From: Euphorbia lathyris
Lineage: Eukaryota > Streptophyta > Magnoliopsida > Malpighiales > Euphorbiaceae
Reading direction: 5' to 3'
Length of the DNA stretch: 64,000 bases
NCBI RefSeq assembly: GCF_963576675.1
Contig: NC_088917.1
Span: forward strand, 71,658,610 to 71,722,609
In this document: piece by piece, positions 1-10,914 of the stretch
Numbering within the stretch: position 1 is the stretch's first letter
Layout: every line of letters starts with the position of its first letter
Translations under genes and position numbers: made by a program
Notes under the pieces: generated by a model
Told to the model about the DNA's origin: nothing
What the model saw: only the letters and a program-made list of their open reading frames with translations
The model's database searches: none

Positions 1-1922
1 GCCCTCAATTCCTCCCTGAACTCCGCCTTCAACTCTACCATCAACGCCTCCTTCAACTCCACTCTCTCCCGCCTATTAGACTCATTGAACTCCGATCTCA
101 TCTTCCGCTCGAATTCATTTGCCAATGAATCTTTAAGTTCCACCTTCAACATTTCAAATCTCTCCCGCATCCTTGCCTTCCTTTCTTCTTCCTCATTTTC
201 CTGTATATTCACGTCATTCTTCTTCTTAGACCTCTTCTCGTTTCTAATTCTGTCCTCTTCATCTATATAAACATACTCTTCGCTCTGGTTACCTACAACA
301 TTCTCTTCCTCAAGGTCTACAGCTTTCCCATCAAAATAATCCTTCATTGGCGCATACCAATCACACTTTGCCTCGTCTTCCTCGATAACAAGTTCAGATG
401 CTTGCACATCAGCTGACTGAAAACATGAAAAATCAAACCCAACTCCACAAGTACATGTTACTTACATCCAAAGCACACATTAATTCTGTACACAAGACAT
501 ATGTACTTACCTTAAATATTTCTTCAGCTTCTAAGAAATTTATATTCTTTGCACTTATCCACCGACATATACGAGGGTACACGTTCTTTGGTCTCCTCAA
601 ATAGTATTTAGGGGTTGCATGCAATATCTCCAGTATCCAAGCCTACAAAGTATTAAATAAAAACCATTACATTTGAAATCTAACATTAATTAAATCACAT
701 GCATATAGGAAACATACCTGGAATGCTTGTGCTAATCCATGAAGCTGATATGGGACGACCTTCTTCTTTCCTTCTTTCGCGTTGTCCGCGTCAAATGCCT
801 TCTTCCTTCTTGGGATCCCACGTCTCATCGTCTTGTACAGCTCATTCCAAGCAGGCACACCTATGGAAACAAGTTAAATACAGTCGGGAAATCAGTTAGG
901 TTGATGATATTGTCATCAACCTTTTTCACTGCATCAGTTGTGAGTAGGAACCTATGTATAACGAACAACATAGCCATTGCCACCGCATCATCGTTATTTT
1001 TTTTCTCCCAATTAGTCTCTAAGAAGGTATCGAATATATCTTTGTGATATATGCTCTCTCTACCTCCAAAATAGAGATTCCTCAATCTGTTTTCCCTTTT
1101 ATAATTGCTCATCCGTTTAAAAATTGGTAACGGATCACCTAGTCTCAATCCGGTTACGAGTGCGAATTCACGCTGACTGAATTTCACTTCAACACCATTG
1201 ATTTGGAACCACATTTCTCCGGATTTATCCTCTTTCGGATTGATCTCCATTGTAAGCACCCCATGGCATAGAGGAGAGGACAACGAATACACTTCGAAGT
1301 CCACCAAATGCCCAAAACATGTTTTCCTGAACATGGCCAACTGCACTGTGGATAATCTTTGTTTCACTTTCTTCATCACCTCAGCATCAGAACGAACTGT
1401 GATGGTAGCTCTCGTATCATAGGCGTAGGGGTACCTAAACGTGTCTTTTACACTCTTCTTAAGTGTCTTTGATGTCCTCTTCCTCTTTTTGGAATTAGAC
1501 TTAGAATGATCACCCTTCCAAAGCATAAAGTATATCAAATTAGTATATGAGTTTACTTCGCGAAATGAGTTTACTTCGCGAATATGAGTTTACTTCGCGA
1601 AAAGCGAAATCTGCGAAGTAAACTCAAATGCATCGACTGCTATGTGGGCATGAGTTTACTTCGCAGATTTTGCTTTTCACGAAGTAAACTCATATTCGCG
1701 AACTGGTCGATTCTATAAAATTTGGTCCCCCCAACTGATTTTAACTATTTCTAAGTATCGTTATAGCAAAATGAAGCTCGGAACCAACCAAAAAACACAA
1801 TTAATTTGCAAACCCTACTTCTAAATCGCATGAGAAGTAAAATCACCGTAGTATAGGAATAGAAGCGTTAAAACCTAATCAGAAATCACAAAATAACATA
1901 CCTTCGTGCCGGTTCTTGCCAT
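1..1922 (-). pseudogene. DUF1985-domain gene (Mutator/Ulp1-type), broken and cut by window edge
   Basis: Read right to left, five exons can be laid out: 1902-1922 (ATG to an AAG before a GTATGT donor), about 861-1514, 718-858, 511-642 and 1-416. The introns are GT-AG and in phase 0. Exon 2 starts with a basic stretch (SKKRKRTSKTLKK) and then has a DUF1985-like block with WFQINGVEVKFSQREFALVTG. The last exon is acidic and becomes a long Glu/Lys/Arg coiled coil (ELK/ELR runs) that continues off the left edge. A TAG at 861-863 plus a one-base frame change separates exons 2 and 3; the 21-bp GT-AG span there is too short for an intron, so I read it as a mutation. DUF1985 proteins are typically carried by, or derived from, Mutator-like elements with a Ulp1-like C48 protease; the protease would lie outside the window. 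It could still be a host gene with an unusual exon junction. Confidence 0.65.
1548..1702. repeat. CG-centred palindrome array and 44-bp-arm hairpin in intron 1
   Basis: Three direct copies of TGAGTTTACTTCGCGA lie at about 1548-1600. They are followed by two 44-bp arms (about 1582-1626 and 1650-1695) that are inverted repeats of each other with only two or three mismatches, around a 24-base loop. Each arm is itself nearly palindromic. The whole structure sits in the 387-bp first intron of the DUF1985 gene, so a transcript could form a long stem. Confidence 0.85.
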
Positions 1923-2332
1923 TGAAATCGAGTGGAAGTCGCTGAAAGAAGAAATGTAAAGATTGGAGGTGTTGAAGATGTTCGTCGTTCGAGTTTATAG
2001 TTATCGTCCTTCAAGTTTCGCGAATGGTTTAGGGGAGAAATGCAAAAGTCCTTATATATATATGAAGGGCATTTCTGGAAAGTTTTCAGGGCATAGTCTA
2101 TATATGTAAGTTGAACAATAATGGGTATTAAAATGTAAATGGGCCTCCCATTTGACCCAGTTTTGTAATTTTCCCATTTAAATAAGAACAAATTGGTCTG
2201 ATTGGTCTGATTCCGCTTTCATCCAAGTCTAGACTCGAATGTTGGGTTCCAGTCTTGCTGCTCTTTGGTTGACTAAGTTACCATTTCACTTCTTTTTTTT
2301 AGTTGTTCCGTTTCAAAACCTCAGGAAAATAC
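1923..2332. other. 5' flank of the DUF1985 gene
   Basis: AT-rich upstream region of the minus-strand gene. It holds a pyrimidine-rich leader just before the ATG and no convincing coding sequence. A short duplicated phrase (ATTGGTCTG twice) lies near 2191-2210. Confidence 0.4.
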
Positions 2333-2394
2333 TTAACTCATAGGGGCGGAGCCAGAGGGTTGCGATGGTTGACCTCTTCTTTGACAGACCATTG

Positions 2395-2605
2395 GATCAC
2401 AGGGATTTCATGTGAGAACTAGGAGCGAAAAGGGAAGCCGAACCAATCCCGTAGAGACTTGCACCTTGCGCTGAGAAAGCCAAAGCTTACCTTCTTGAAA
2501 AGGTCTTCCCCGCTTCTACCGACGGAACCTTCCATTCCAGTAGTTCAGCAGAGCTGCTATTGAATTCGGGTTAGTAATAAGACGACGAAACTAGAGGAAT
2601 GACGG
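2395..2605. other. GC-balanced insert, possibly mitochondrial in origin
   Basis: This segment of the hAT-like element has balanced base composition and no poly-A/T runs, in sharp contrast to its neighbours. Phrases such as GAAGCCGAACCAATCCCG and CCCGCTTCTACCGACGG have the texture of plant mitochondrial intergenic DNA. I cannot match it to a mitochondrial gene from memory, so this is a guess from composition. Confidence 0.3.
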
Positions 2606-2992
2606 TTTAGGCTTTTTTTTTCTCTCAACTTTCTTAGTCCAGTTGATGCTCATCTTTCTGGTATGTCCAATCTCACTGGGGAGGGTCGGGTGATCCTTTG
2701 GCTAATTTATTGTAGCTTTTTTTTTTCTTTTTTGTTTACGTGGTTGTTTTTGAGGCATTTTGTTTACATGATTTATTTTTTTAAGGCGAAAAGTATAATT
2801 AAGTCTTTAAACTTTGACTGTTTTAAAGATTAAATCTTTGATTATTTATTTTTTTATATTGAGCCATTGACCATTCATTCTATTATGGATTAGGCGTTAG
2901 GGGTAAAATTGTACCATTTTAGACGTTAGAGGTAAAATTGCTCCGTATCCAAAATGTTAGGGGGTATTTTTACATTTTAACCTTTTATAAAA

Positions 2993-3501
2993 AGCTTAAT
3001 ACATCATTTGCTTTCTGAATTTATCCAAAAAAATTGATTGACTTCCTAAACTTTTAAAGTGTTCTGATAGCTCCCTCAACTTGCATAAAATGTTCAGTTA
3101 GCCTTATAAACTTGCGTAAAATGTAATCAATTGATCATTCGATTCAAAAAAAGTAAGTGAAATGTGGAAGATGTATTGCACGAGTTTTAAAAAAAGTAAA
3201 ACGATTAAAAACGGAGTATAGGGTTCTAATATTAGAGAAGACAATTTGTATAGTTAAGCAAGTAATAACTTCATTTTTAATCTATTTTTGAATTATGTAA
3301 TAACATTCTAAGATGTGTGGAATATATCTTCTGCATTTTTACTTTTTTACGAGAGAGTGATCAATTGATTACATTTTATACAAGTTCGGGGGCTAACAGA
3401 ACATTTTATACAAATTGAAGGGGTTATCAGAACACTTTGAAAGTTCAAAGGGCCAATCAAGCTTTTTAGATAAGTTCATGGGGCAAATGATGTATTAAGC
3501 C
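2993..3501. mobile_element. Mutator-type MITE nested in the hAT-like element
   Basis: Long terminal inverted repeats begin GCTTAATACATCATTTGC at the left and end with its complement at the right; similarity continues inward for over 100 bp. The element is bounded by 9-bp direct repeats TTTATAAAA (2984-2992 and 3502-3510), as expected for Mutator-like MITEs. There is no coding capacity. Confidence 0.88.
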
Positions 3502-3811
3502 TTTATAAAATGATATAAATTTACTTTTAATGTTTTAATTTAAGCTCAATTTTATTTTCACATTATTAAAATTTTGAAATTTTTTTTACTACTACGAATT
3601 AAGCTTTTTTAGATCTTCCAAGGGCATATGTATTTTTTTCATGTTGTTTGGGAGTCAAAGCAGCGGTGTTCTACCTATAGAAAAGATCATCAGAGAGGAG
3701 ACAACCCATTTCTGATTCCAGCCGAGAAGAATTGAGTCATTATTTAAAAAAAAAAATCATGTAGTGAAGCCCCTCCGGACTTCCAACCCTGGCTCCGCCA
3801 CTGTTAACTCA

Positions 3812-6005
3812 ATATGTACATATATGTCTACAACCTAGTAGTGAGACAAATGTGCAATTGCTTCAATTATTGATTCTATAGTATATAATTGCTGATAAAT
3901 TCAGACAGCATAATATAATTGCCGACAAATCCAGACAGTATAACTTGAATATTATCATTAAATCCAAGATAAGATGAATATTATCATTGAATCCAATGTT
4001 TTGTCAGTATAATCTGAATATTATAATTGAATCCAAGATAAGCTAATCAGACACCATAAGTTGAATAATGATGTATTGAATCCAATATCTTCATTCTAAA
4101 AATACAAGCATATGAAAAACCAATAAAATATACAATTAGAGAAAAACAGTGGGAACATATCCTTTGCCATTATAATGGTATCCAGTGGTCGAATAATTGG
4201 ATTTGAGATTAAGGGAGATTAATTTTAGTCCGGGTATTTGTTTCGACAGGGTGTTAAAATTGTCGCATGAGGGTTTGACAGAATTTGAGAGACGGCTTTG
4301 TATTAGAGAGAGAGGAACAATTGAGGAGTGGGTTGAAACAGTTTGTGGAGTTGATTTAAAGTTAGAGAAATAAATATATAAAAATAAAATTTAAAATTTT
4401 ATAAAAATGCCATATCAGCTTGCTTGAAATATAGATATAGATTATGGTTAAAATCCAATTTGATTAAAATAATTTTTCACAAATCTTACCACCCATTAAT
4501 TAAGCTTTCATGGAATTTATTTTTTCAATTTTTAGATTTGAAAAGTGATTTGGATCTTATAAATATGCTATTAGCTCGAAGTTTTTTTTAGGTTATACAT
4601 CAGTTGCTTCTTCAACTTGTTAAGAGAAGTTTTTTTTAGCTTATACATGAGTTGCTTCTTCAACTTGTTTACAAAGTTTGATTAGCTTTCTAAACTTACA
4701 TAGTATCTCATTAGCTTTTTAAACTTACTTAAAGTATTATGATTAAATTCCCAAATCTATAATAACGACATAAAGATATACAAAACATAAAGTTAATTTA
4801 AACACTTAGAATCACGAAATTAGGTCTTTATTTTTTAAGGTTTGAATTTTTGTTTATAAATTTAGACAAATTACAATGTATATCACTTTAAATAAGTTTT
4901 GGAACAAATGGATCATTGTAAGCAAGTTCAGGGTAAATAGATCAGATTCAAAATGGAGTCAAAGAACTCAAGTGGAATAGCTAATAAATAAACCTCTTCA
5001 AATTACTTTAAACTAATTCAGGTGGCCAATATGTTATTTTAAGCACGTTGAAGAGGTTAACGAGAAATCATATAAGTTTAGGAAACTTTTTGGACAAGTT
5101 CAGAAACTCGTATTAAGTCAGTTTTTTTACTTATATTAAAATTATTCTTGTTATGTTATGTTACGCAATCGACTGAATTTTTTGTTTTCATCTTTTGAGC
5201 TATTGGTTCGTTAGATAGGGTTTTATAGATTGGTGGATGTATGTTTTTAAAACATGCTTTCCTTTTTAAAATGTGTAAATTTTTTTTTGAGAGATCATCG
5301 TGTGTATTTTTTTCAAGCAATTTGAAATTGTTACTAAAACTATTTGCACATGGCACTCTATATTTAAATGATTCATAGGAAGGTACCGATATGTAAAGTC
5401 CAACCTTTTTATGTCTAACGGAAATATTTTTATCACTCATGTCTTTTATAACGTTTCCATAATTTACTATAGTTTTGTTTATCAATGTAACTTCATGAAT
5501 CTAAATTAGCAGTTAAATTTTTTTATTTTTTTATTTTAGTATTTGAGGTTGAACATGAAAGCATTTATATTTCAATTTATTGCTAATAGTATCGAGATGG
5601 AAGATATGTTTACACATGTTGATTCTGTAGAGGAAACGATAAAAAAAATGTAGAGGAAAAGATAAAAATGATATAGACGAAATGATAAAAATGGGTGAGA
5701 GACAAAATCAGAGTGTTCTTGTGCAGTTAATAAAAAAAAAATAAACTAACGAACTTAATGTTTCTAGTTTAATGCGAATTTATAGTCAAAACATATTAGT
5801 TGTAAATTACATATTATTTGTATTAAAAGTAAGTTATTAAAAAAAAGCTTTTAATAGTTTATAAAAATTAGATTAATATATTTGATAAAGTATTTTTATG
5901 ATAATTCATAAATAGAACATTGATTTTTCTAAACATTACAAATTAAAATAGATCATTTTATTATTTATTTTAAATACATATATTAAGAAATAGGTAAATA
6001 TTTTT
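3812..6005. other. AT-rich intergenic DNA with repeat fragments
   Basis: No gene is visible. About 3870-4090 is a degenerate run of short units around AATATTATCATTGAATCCAA. About 4580-5115 has inverted-repeat arms related in wording to the MITE at 2993-3501, and an imperfect 50-bp tandem duplication lies at about 4578-4670. Short open frames here have no recognisable motifs. Confidence 0.5.
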
Positions 6006-6009
6006 TAAC

Positions 6010-6039
6010 ATTTCGTGCATTGCACGGGTCTACCGCTAG
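6010..6039 (+). mobile_element. Helitron 3' terminus
   Basis: A GTGCATTGCAC palindrome within TTTCGTGCATTGCACGGG is followed by CTAG at 6036-6039 and then a host T. This is the Helitron 3' layout (hairpin, then CTRR, inserted between A and T). A related locus at about 32403 reads AATTCAAATATAAA without the element, so homology between the two loci starts exactly after this CTAG. The 5' end was not found. Confidence 0.65.
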
Positions 6040-6790
6040 TTCAAATATAAAGTGTGTACACATCAAAATTAGAGGGCAACAAGTTGCATTCATGTAGATA
6101 ACAATATTACGCCATATATTGACATTCTAACTTGCAAGATAATCAACCGATGCAGATTTCGCTTGCGTTTTTCGTAACGGACGGGTAACAGAATTCCATT
6201 AGTAATTAAGATGGAACTACAGATAAGATGAAATTACAAACGAAAATAAACGGTAGGACGTACTCACGTATTCACTAACGTGTTTCCGATTATGACAAAA
6301 TACAAAGACGGAACTGAACGTCACAATCTTTAGTCCGTCATGGAGCCACATTTCAGATGGAAATATCCGTCTTAAATATCACATTACATTAAATGAGAAT
6401 ATCGTCCGTCCTCAATATAATAATTTTCATCTTTTTAGTACTCAAAAGTGCCTTAAAGGACTATTCTATTTAGAGTTTAAAATATATTAATATAAATACA
6501 AAAATATAAAATCGTAATTACAAAATTAGGCTAACTAATTAGTTGCATAATATTCTAGTAGTCTAAAAGGTTTATGATATACAAAATAAGCCTTCAAAAA
6601 GTGAACCATGAATACAAAAAACAATATATAGTTGTTACGCACATAATCAACAAACAACTAATTAATGAATGAAAAAAACAACAGTTACATACAACTAATA
6701 CACTTAATACAAATGTATACTTAAGTTGAATAGAAATGTATACAGAAGTTACACAAAATAAGCAAATTTACTAATTATGTTTGCAAATAT
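6040..6790. repeat. Segment with diverged copies at 10745-10910, 28622-28785 and 32403-32700
   Basis: About 6040-6330 and 6726-6790 recur with deletions at 32403-32700. About 6480-6645 recurs at 10745-10910 and again at 28622-28785. Several GACGG/CCGTC phrases at 6170-6420 recall subterminal repeats of CACTA elements. No coding region is seen. Confidence 0.6.
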
Positions 6791-8285
6791 AGCTAATAGC
6801 TGCTGATATACCTCTTTTAAATTATTCTGTTTAAATAAGTAAATATACTAAAAATGACAACTAATGCTGATATAAGATACTTTAAATGATTAGATACTTT
6901 ATTTGAAAATAACTTCGTACACAGATTTGTTTGTATAGCAAAATGATTAACCTCTATTATTAGTTATCCCTTTTAGGGTTTTCATTATAAATATGTCATG
7001 TCAATTTACGAGGGTGATTGGCTAAAAGTCAACTCTAATATTGACCATTAAACAAATGAATTAATACGATATCATCAATTTATTAAACCGACTGGTACAT
7101 ATTGACCATTGAACTTGATTAATTATTAATTACGTAAATTAAAAATGAATAAAGAATAACATTACTCTTTAATTGCGTAATTGGTCATATCAGTCCATTT
7201 ATGATCCGAATCAGTTAAGCCTCAATCGTAATTCATTTTTTTACAGGTTATTCAAATCGTATCCTGTGATGACCCATTTGGCAACGTAAATTAATACAAA
7301 TTGAGTTTAAATTTATTTATATTACATTCCATCATTATTGGTTTTCTATTGAAAATTTTGAACCAAATACTGAAGATAACAATATTATTTTCTAATTGGT
7401 AAAAATACATTCAATATTTTATCAATCGGAGTTTTATACATGCCTAGTTATCAAGGCTATATGTGATAAAAAAATAGTGAAATGATTAATGTGTTGAATA
7501 ATATAAGTTGAATGACTAGTTGATGAAAGTGTTGTCAATCATTCTAGAAGATAGGACGTGCCCTTAGAAAAGGACTTTTACCCTTTTCTCTCGTAACCAG
7601 CCTCTTTCACAGACTTTAACCTGCGCTTCCTTTTACTCTATCATTGGACTCCCTTTTTTAACTAATAATTTAATTGATGAAGAAAGAGAAACAATTGAAA
7701 ATAGTTGGCATTTTTACATAGTTAAAAAAAGCATTGAATCCAAAGCCCTGCCTTCCTAGGAGCATGTGTAGTGATGTGAACAATCAAATAGTGCCACCTA
7801 AACATTAATTACATTGAAAATTAACTTTCCATTAGAGAGGTTGTGTAACTTCACTTGTTTTTTAGGTAAAAAAGAAAATAAAAAAACAGGAAGGACTAAA
7901 GTCATAATTTAACATTCAAAATCAACTTTTTAGAAACTGCAGATTGAGCCTAGACCTGTCTCATCTGAAGCATGTCTGACACGCGCCAGATGCAGCGCAT
8001 CTGACGCCTCCATGTAGTGCACTTTTTACTTCTTTGGATTTTATAGAAAATTTTACTGTTTGGTATCAAATAAAGTGACAAACTATAATTGAGTACAACC
8101 TTTATAATGGTTGGTTACTCTTAATTTCAAGAAGTAACAACAAAATATGTTCCACTAGATCTGCCCTAATTAGCTCTAAAGTAATGAATAATAATACAAG
8201 GGGCATGGCCTTTCTATTCATAGATTTAAGACAACTAATAAAAACTATCATTATAAGTACTCAATTTTGATATTATGCAATTTAT
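6791..8285. other. AT-rich intergenic DNA
   Basis: I see no gene. The only notable bit is a GC-richer patch near 7945-8020 with a small palindrome, CAGATGCAGCGCATCTG. Confidence 0.45.
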
Positions 8286-8413
8286 TTTTTTCATTCTGTC
8301 AGATATTTCCGTCTAACACAATGACAGAATACGTTTTAATGGTATTCTGTCATAATTACTGACAAATTCTTTTCCGTCGCAAAACTCCGTCAATAAATAT
8401 GTATTTTCTAGTA
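8286..8413. mobile_element. CACTA-like terminal region (fragment)
   Basis: Clustered CTGTCA, TTCCGTC and CCGTCA phrases run up to TATTTTCTAGTA at about 8402-8413. Homology with the paralogous block at 9860 begins a little further right (about 8430). Dense short subterminal repeats ending in a TAGTG-like terminus suggest a CACTA element end, but the terminus is imperfect and no partner end was located. Confidence 0.3.
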
Positions 8414-8571
8414 TTATTTGAAAAATATAATGGATACAAAAATAATTACAAAATTTTAGAGCATGAAAATACTTTTTTATTATTGATATATGATAATTAG
8501 TCCAACTTGTTTTATTACAATAAAGAAGAAAAAAGAAAAAAGACACATAGTTGAAGACATTGCTTCAGTGT

Positions 8572-8883
8572 TTAACGGTGGAGTAAGAATACAACGGCAA
8601 CGATTGTTGATACAATCACAATGAGGATAAACAAATATTTTTTGGGATCGTTGCAATCACCACGTGTATTGCAAATGAATGATATTCTTGGTCCGTTTGC
8701 CACTTCAGAACCAACTTTTACCTTTTGTGAACCTATAACCATGTATCAATTTTGTAATTAGATATGATTCACATATATACAATATAAAAAAACTATGAAG
8801 AGAATAACACTTATATGATAAACGCATGATGAATGAAACATACAAAAAAAACTCCATATCAACAGTGATTTTGTAATTGACAT
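8572..8883 (-). pseudogene. Small peptide gene, copy A (first exon decayed)
   Basis: Exon 2 (8572-8732, 161 bp) is open and encodes a segment with ISFICNTRGDCND, then a hydrophobic C-terminal helix (YLFILIVIVSTIVAVVFLL) and stop. It matches copies B and C in length and in almost every residue. The matching first exon (about 8816-8883) has a one-base insertion after the start and its splice donor is changed from CATGTAAGT to CATATAAGT, so this copy probably makes no normal product. A TATAAATA box at 8983-8990 and an AATAAA at 8511-8516 are still present. The family is not one I recognise. Confidence 0.6.
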
Positions 8884-8982
8884 TAGGTGAGTCATTTTAT
8901 CACTCTTAAAAAAACTCTAGTTTTGATTTATATCTTTTTTTTTTCTAGATAGTTTGTCCTTAGGTGTATTCCTATATTCCTG

Positions 8983-8990
8983 TATTTATA
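8983..8990 (-). promoter_or_regulatory. TATA box of peptide gene copy A
   Basis: TATAAATA on the minus strand, about 100 bp before the start codon of copy A. The same box in the same sequence context precedes copies B and C. Confidence 0.5.
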
Positions 8991-9221
8991 GGTAAATGGG
9001 TATTGTTAATTTAGTAGGCTGTATCTTTTTTTTTCCATATATATAGTAATATGAATCCATACCATTTAGACAATGTGAATCTTTACCATTGAATGATTTT
9101 TTTAATGAAAATAGAATAATACATTTAAGTATTGACATTACAATTGATTAATTATTCATTATGTAAATTAAAAATGAAAAAGATATAGAAGTTATTGAAT
9201 TAGTAATTAGTGAGTTTGTGT

Positions 9222-9345
9222 TATATATCAAGTGTGTAAGCAGTAGTCATAAGGATCGATTTAATAACACTTGGACTCCAATTTGGATAAGCTGCCTTTA
9301 GCAACGATGCTATTCTTGATGCATGTGGGCATGCCATAGACATGC
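9222..9345 (-). pseudogene. Subtilisin-like protease exon relic
   Basis: Directly after a TTTTGACAG splice acceptor the frame reads [15 protein letters not shown], then [20 protein letters not shown], and soon a stop. This is the block around the catalytic serine of plant subtilases (usually GTSM-CPH; here the Thr before Ser appears to be replaced by Met). No other subtilase exon is seen nearby, so it is an isolated fragment of about 40 codons. Confidence 0.75.
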
Positions 9346-9895
9346 CTGTCAAAATTTAAATTTTAGAGAAATGTATAAATGGTAAAATTTTATATCTAAC
9401 GTGTTTAAGCAATGATGAATTATATCCCTACCTAACAAAAGAAATTTGAACAAACTAATTTATTGTTATTTGAACCGTTATATAATTGTCATTATTCACA
9501 CATTCCAACCATTAATTATGTCTAAAATATTTATTGTGTTATTGACACATCAAAATGTAAAACAACTAACTACCACATATAAATTAATTAAAAAAAAGGG
9601 TTTCAAAATTGTTACTATCTTATTAATACCCTTACCACCAAAATGTAGGAACAACTTGACTTTATAATGCTCCAATGTCAAAATGCAAGAAACATCTTGA
9701 GTTTATAATGCTGCAATGTCAAAATGCAGGAAACAACTTGAGTTTAAACTTCATAACTAGTTATATCATTTTTTGCTACAATTGACTTGTAGCTTGTAGT
9801 AACAGATAATATAATTCCAGCATTGTTTTTAGCTACAAGTCTTCTTAATAATTAGCTATGAATAATGGATACAAAAAATAATTACAATATTTTAG
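9346..9895. other. AT-rich intergenic DNA
   Basis: No gene is seen. A near-perfect direct repeat of about 45 bp (CTCCAATGTCAAAATGC-type) occurs two to three times at about 9640-9740. Confidence 0.45.
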
Positions 9896-10003
9896 CGCAT
9901 AAAAATACTTTTTTTTTATTATTGATATATGGTAATTACTCCAACTTGTTTTATTACAATAGAAAAGAAAAAAGACACATAGTTGAAGGCATTGCTTCGG
10001 TTT

Positions 10004-10319
10004 TTAACAATGGAGTAAGGATACAATGGCAACGATTGTTGATACAATCACAATGATGACAAACGAATATTTTCTCTCGTCGTTGCAATCACCACGTGTA
10101 TTGCAAATGAATGATATTATTCGTCCCTTTCCCACTTCAGAACCAACTTCCTCCTTTTGTGAACCTATAACCATATATTGATTTTGTAATTAGATAGGAT
10201 TTACACATATACAATGTAAAAGAAAAAAACCTACGACGAGAATACCACTTACATGATAAACACACGATTAATGAAACGTACAACAAACTCCGTAGTAACA
10301 TTGATTTTGAAATTGACAT
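10004..10319 (-). CDS. Small secreted or membrane peptide, copy B (2 exons, 75 aa)
   Basis: Exon 1 is 10253-10319 and exon 2 is 10004-10164, joined by an 88-bp GT-AG intron; the total is 228 bp including stop. Residues 1-23 form a signal-peptide-like hydrophobic leader ending LIVCLSC. A polar stretch follows with the motif FICNTRGDCND, and the C-terminus is a strongly hydrophobic helix (VIIVIVSTIVAIVSLL). The predicted product is either a single-pass membrane peptide or a lipoprotein-like secreted peptide with three cysteines. A TATAAATA box (10391-10398) lies about 72 bp before the ATG, and AATAAA (9950-9955) lies after the stop. Exon sizes and splice sites are shared with copy C. I do not recognise the family. 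The RGD triplet may be coincidence. Confidence 0.65.
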
Positions 10320-10390
10320 TATCACTCTTAAAAAACCTATAGTTTTGACTTATGTCTCTTTTTTTTTCCATATAGTTTCCTATATTCATG

Positions 10391-10398
10391 TATTTATA
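10391..10398 (-). promoter_or_regulatory. TATA box of peptide gene copy B
   Basis: TATAAATA on the minus strand, 72 bp before the start codon, in the conserved context CCTATAAATACATGAATATAGG-like shared with copy C. Confidence 0.55.
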
Positions 10399-10914
10399 GG
10401 TAAATGGTTATTCTAATTTGATGGGGTGCATCTTATTTTTTTCATATGTATAGTAATGTAAATCCATCCAATTTATTTTTCACCATGTATAGTAATATAA
10501 ATCCATAGGCATTGAATGGTTTTTAAAAAAATAAAAAAAACAGAATAATAAATTTAAAAGAGTTGATCAGTTATTTATTATTTAAATTAAAAATATTAAT
10601 CTTAAATTCTATTACTAAATCAAGTAAAACATTTTTTTTAGAACTAACCGTTATGTAACTGATGTAACTAGTGCAGGATAAATAACAAAACTTCTCTATT
10701 TTATCATGATCCGAAAATTGACCCAACTTACCAACGTTAGGGGAAAATATATTAATATAAATACAAAAATATAAAATCGTGATTACAAAATTAGGCTAGT
10801 TAATTAGTTGCATACTATTCTAGTAGTCTAAAAGTTTTTTAGATGGTATACAAAATAAGCCTTCAAAAAGTGAACCATGAATACAAAAAAGCAATATATA
10901 GTTGTATTGTTATA

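Larger units (their letters stand above)
2341..3803. mobile_element. hAT-like non-autonomous element, 8-bp target duplication
   Basis: The element is flanked by identical 8-bp direct repeats TTAACTCA at 2333-2340 and 3804-3811. Its ends are inverted repeats: the left begins TAGGGGCGGAGCCAG, and the right end in reverse complement reads CAGTGGCGGAGCCAG. An 8-bp duplication with short terminal inverted repeats is the hAT signature. No transposase is present, so it is non-autonomous. Inside are a GC-balanced segment unlike its surroundings and a nested MITE. Confidence 0.9.

Noticed and set aside
10004..10164. RGD triplet as an integrin-type adhesion motif
   Set aside because: Plants lack animal-type integrins and three residues are weak evidence; noted only as sequence.
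10137..10325. 62-codon unspliced frame as the peptide gene product
   Set aside because: The frame reads through a good GTAAGT donor into an 88-bp intron; the two-exon model fits exon 2 conservation in three copies better.
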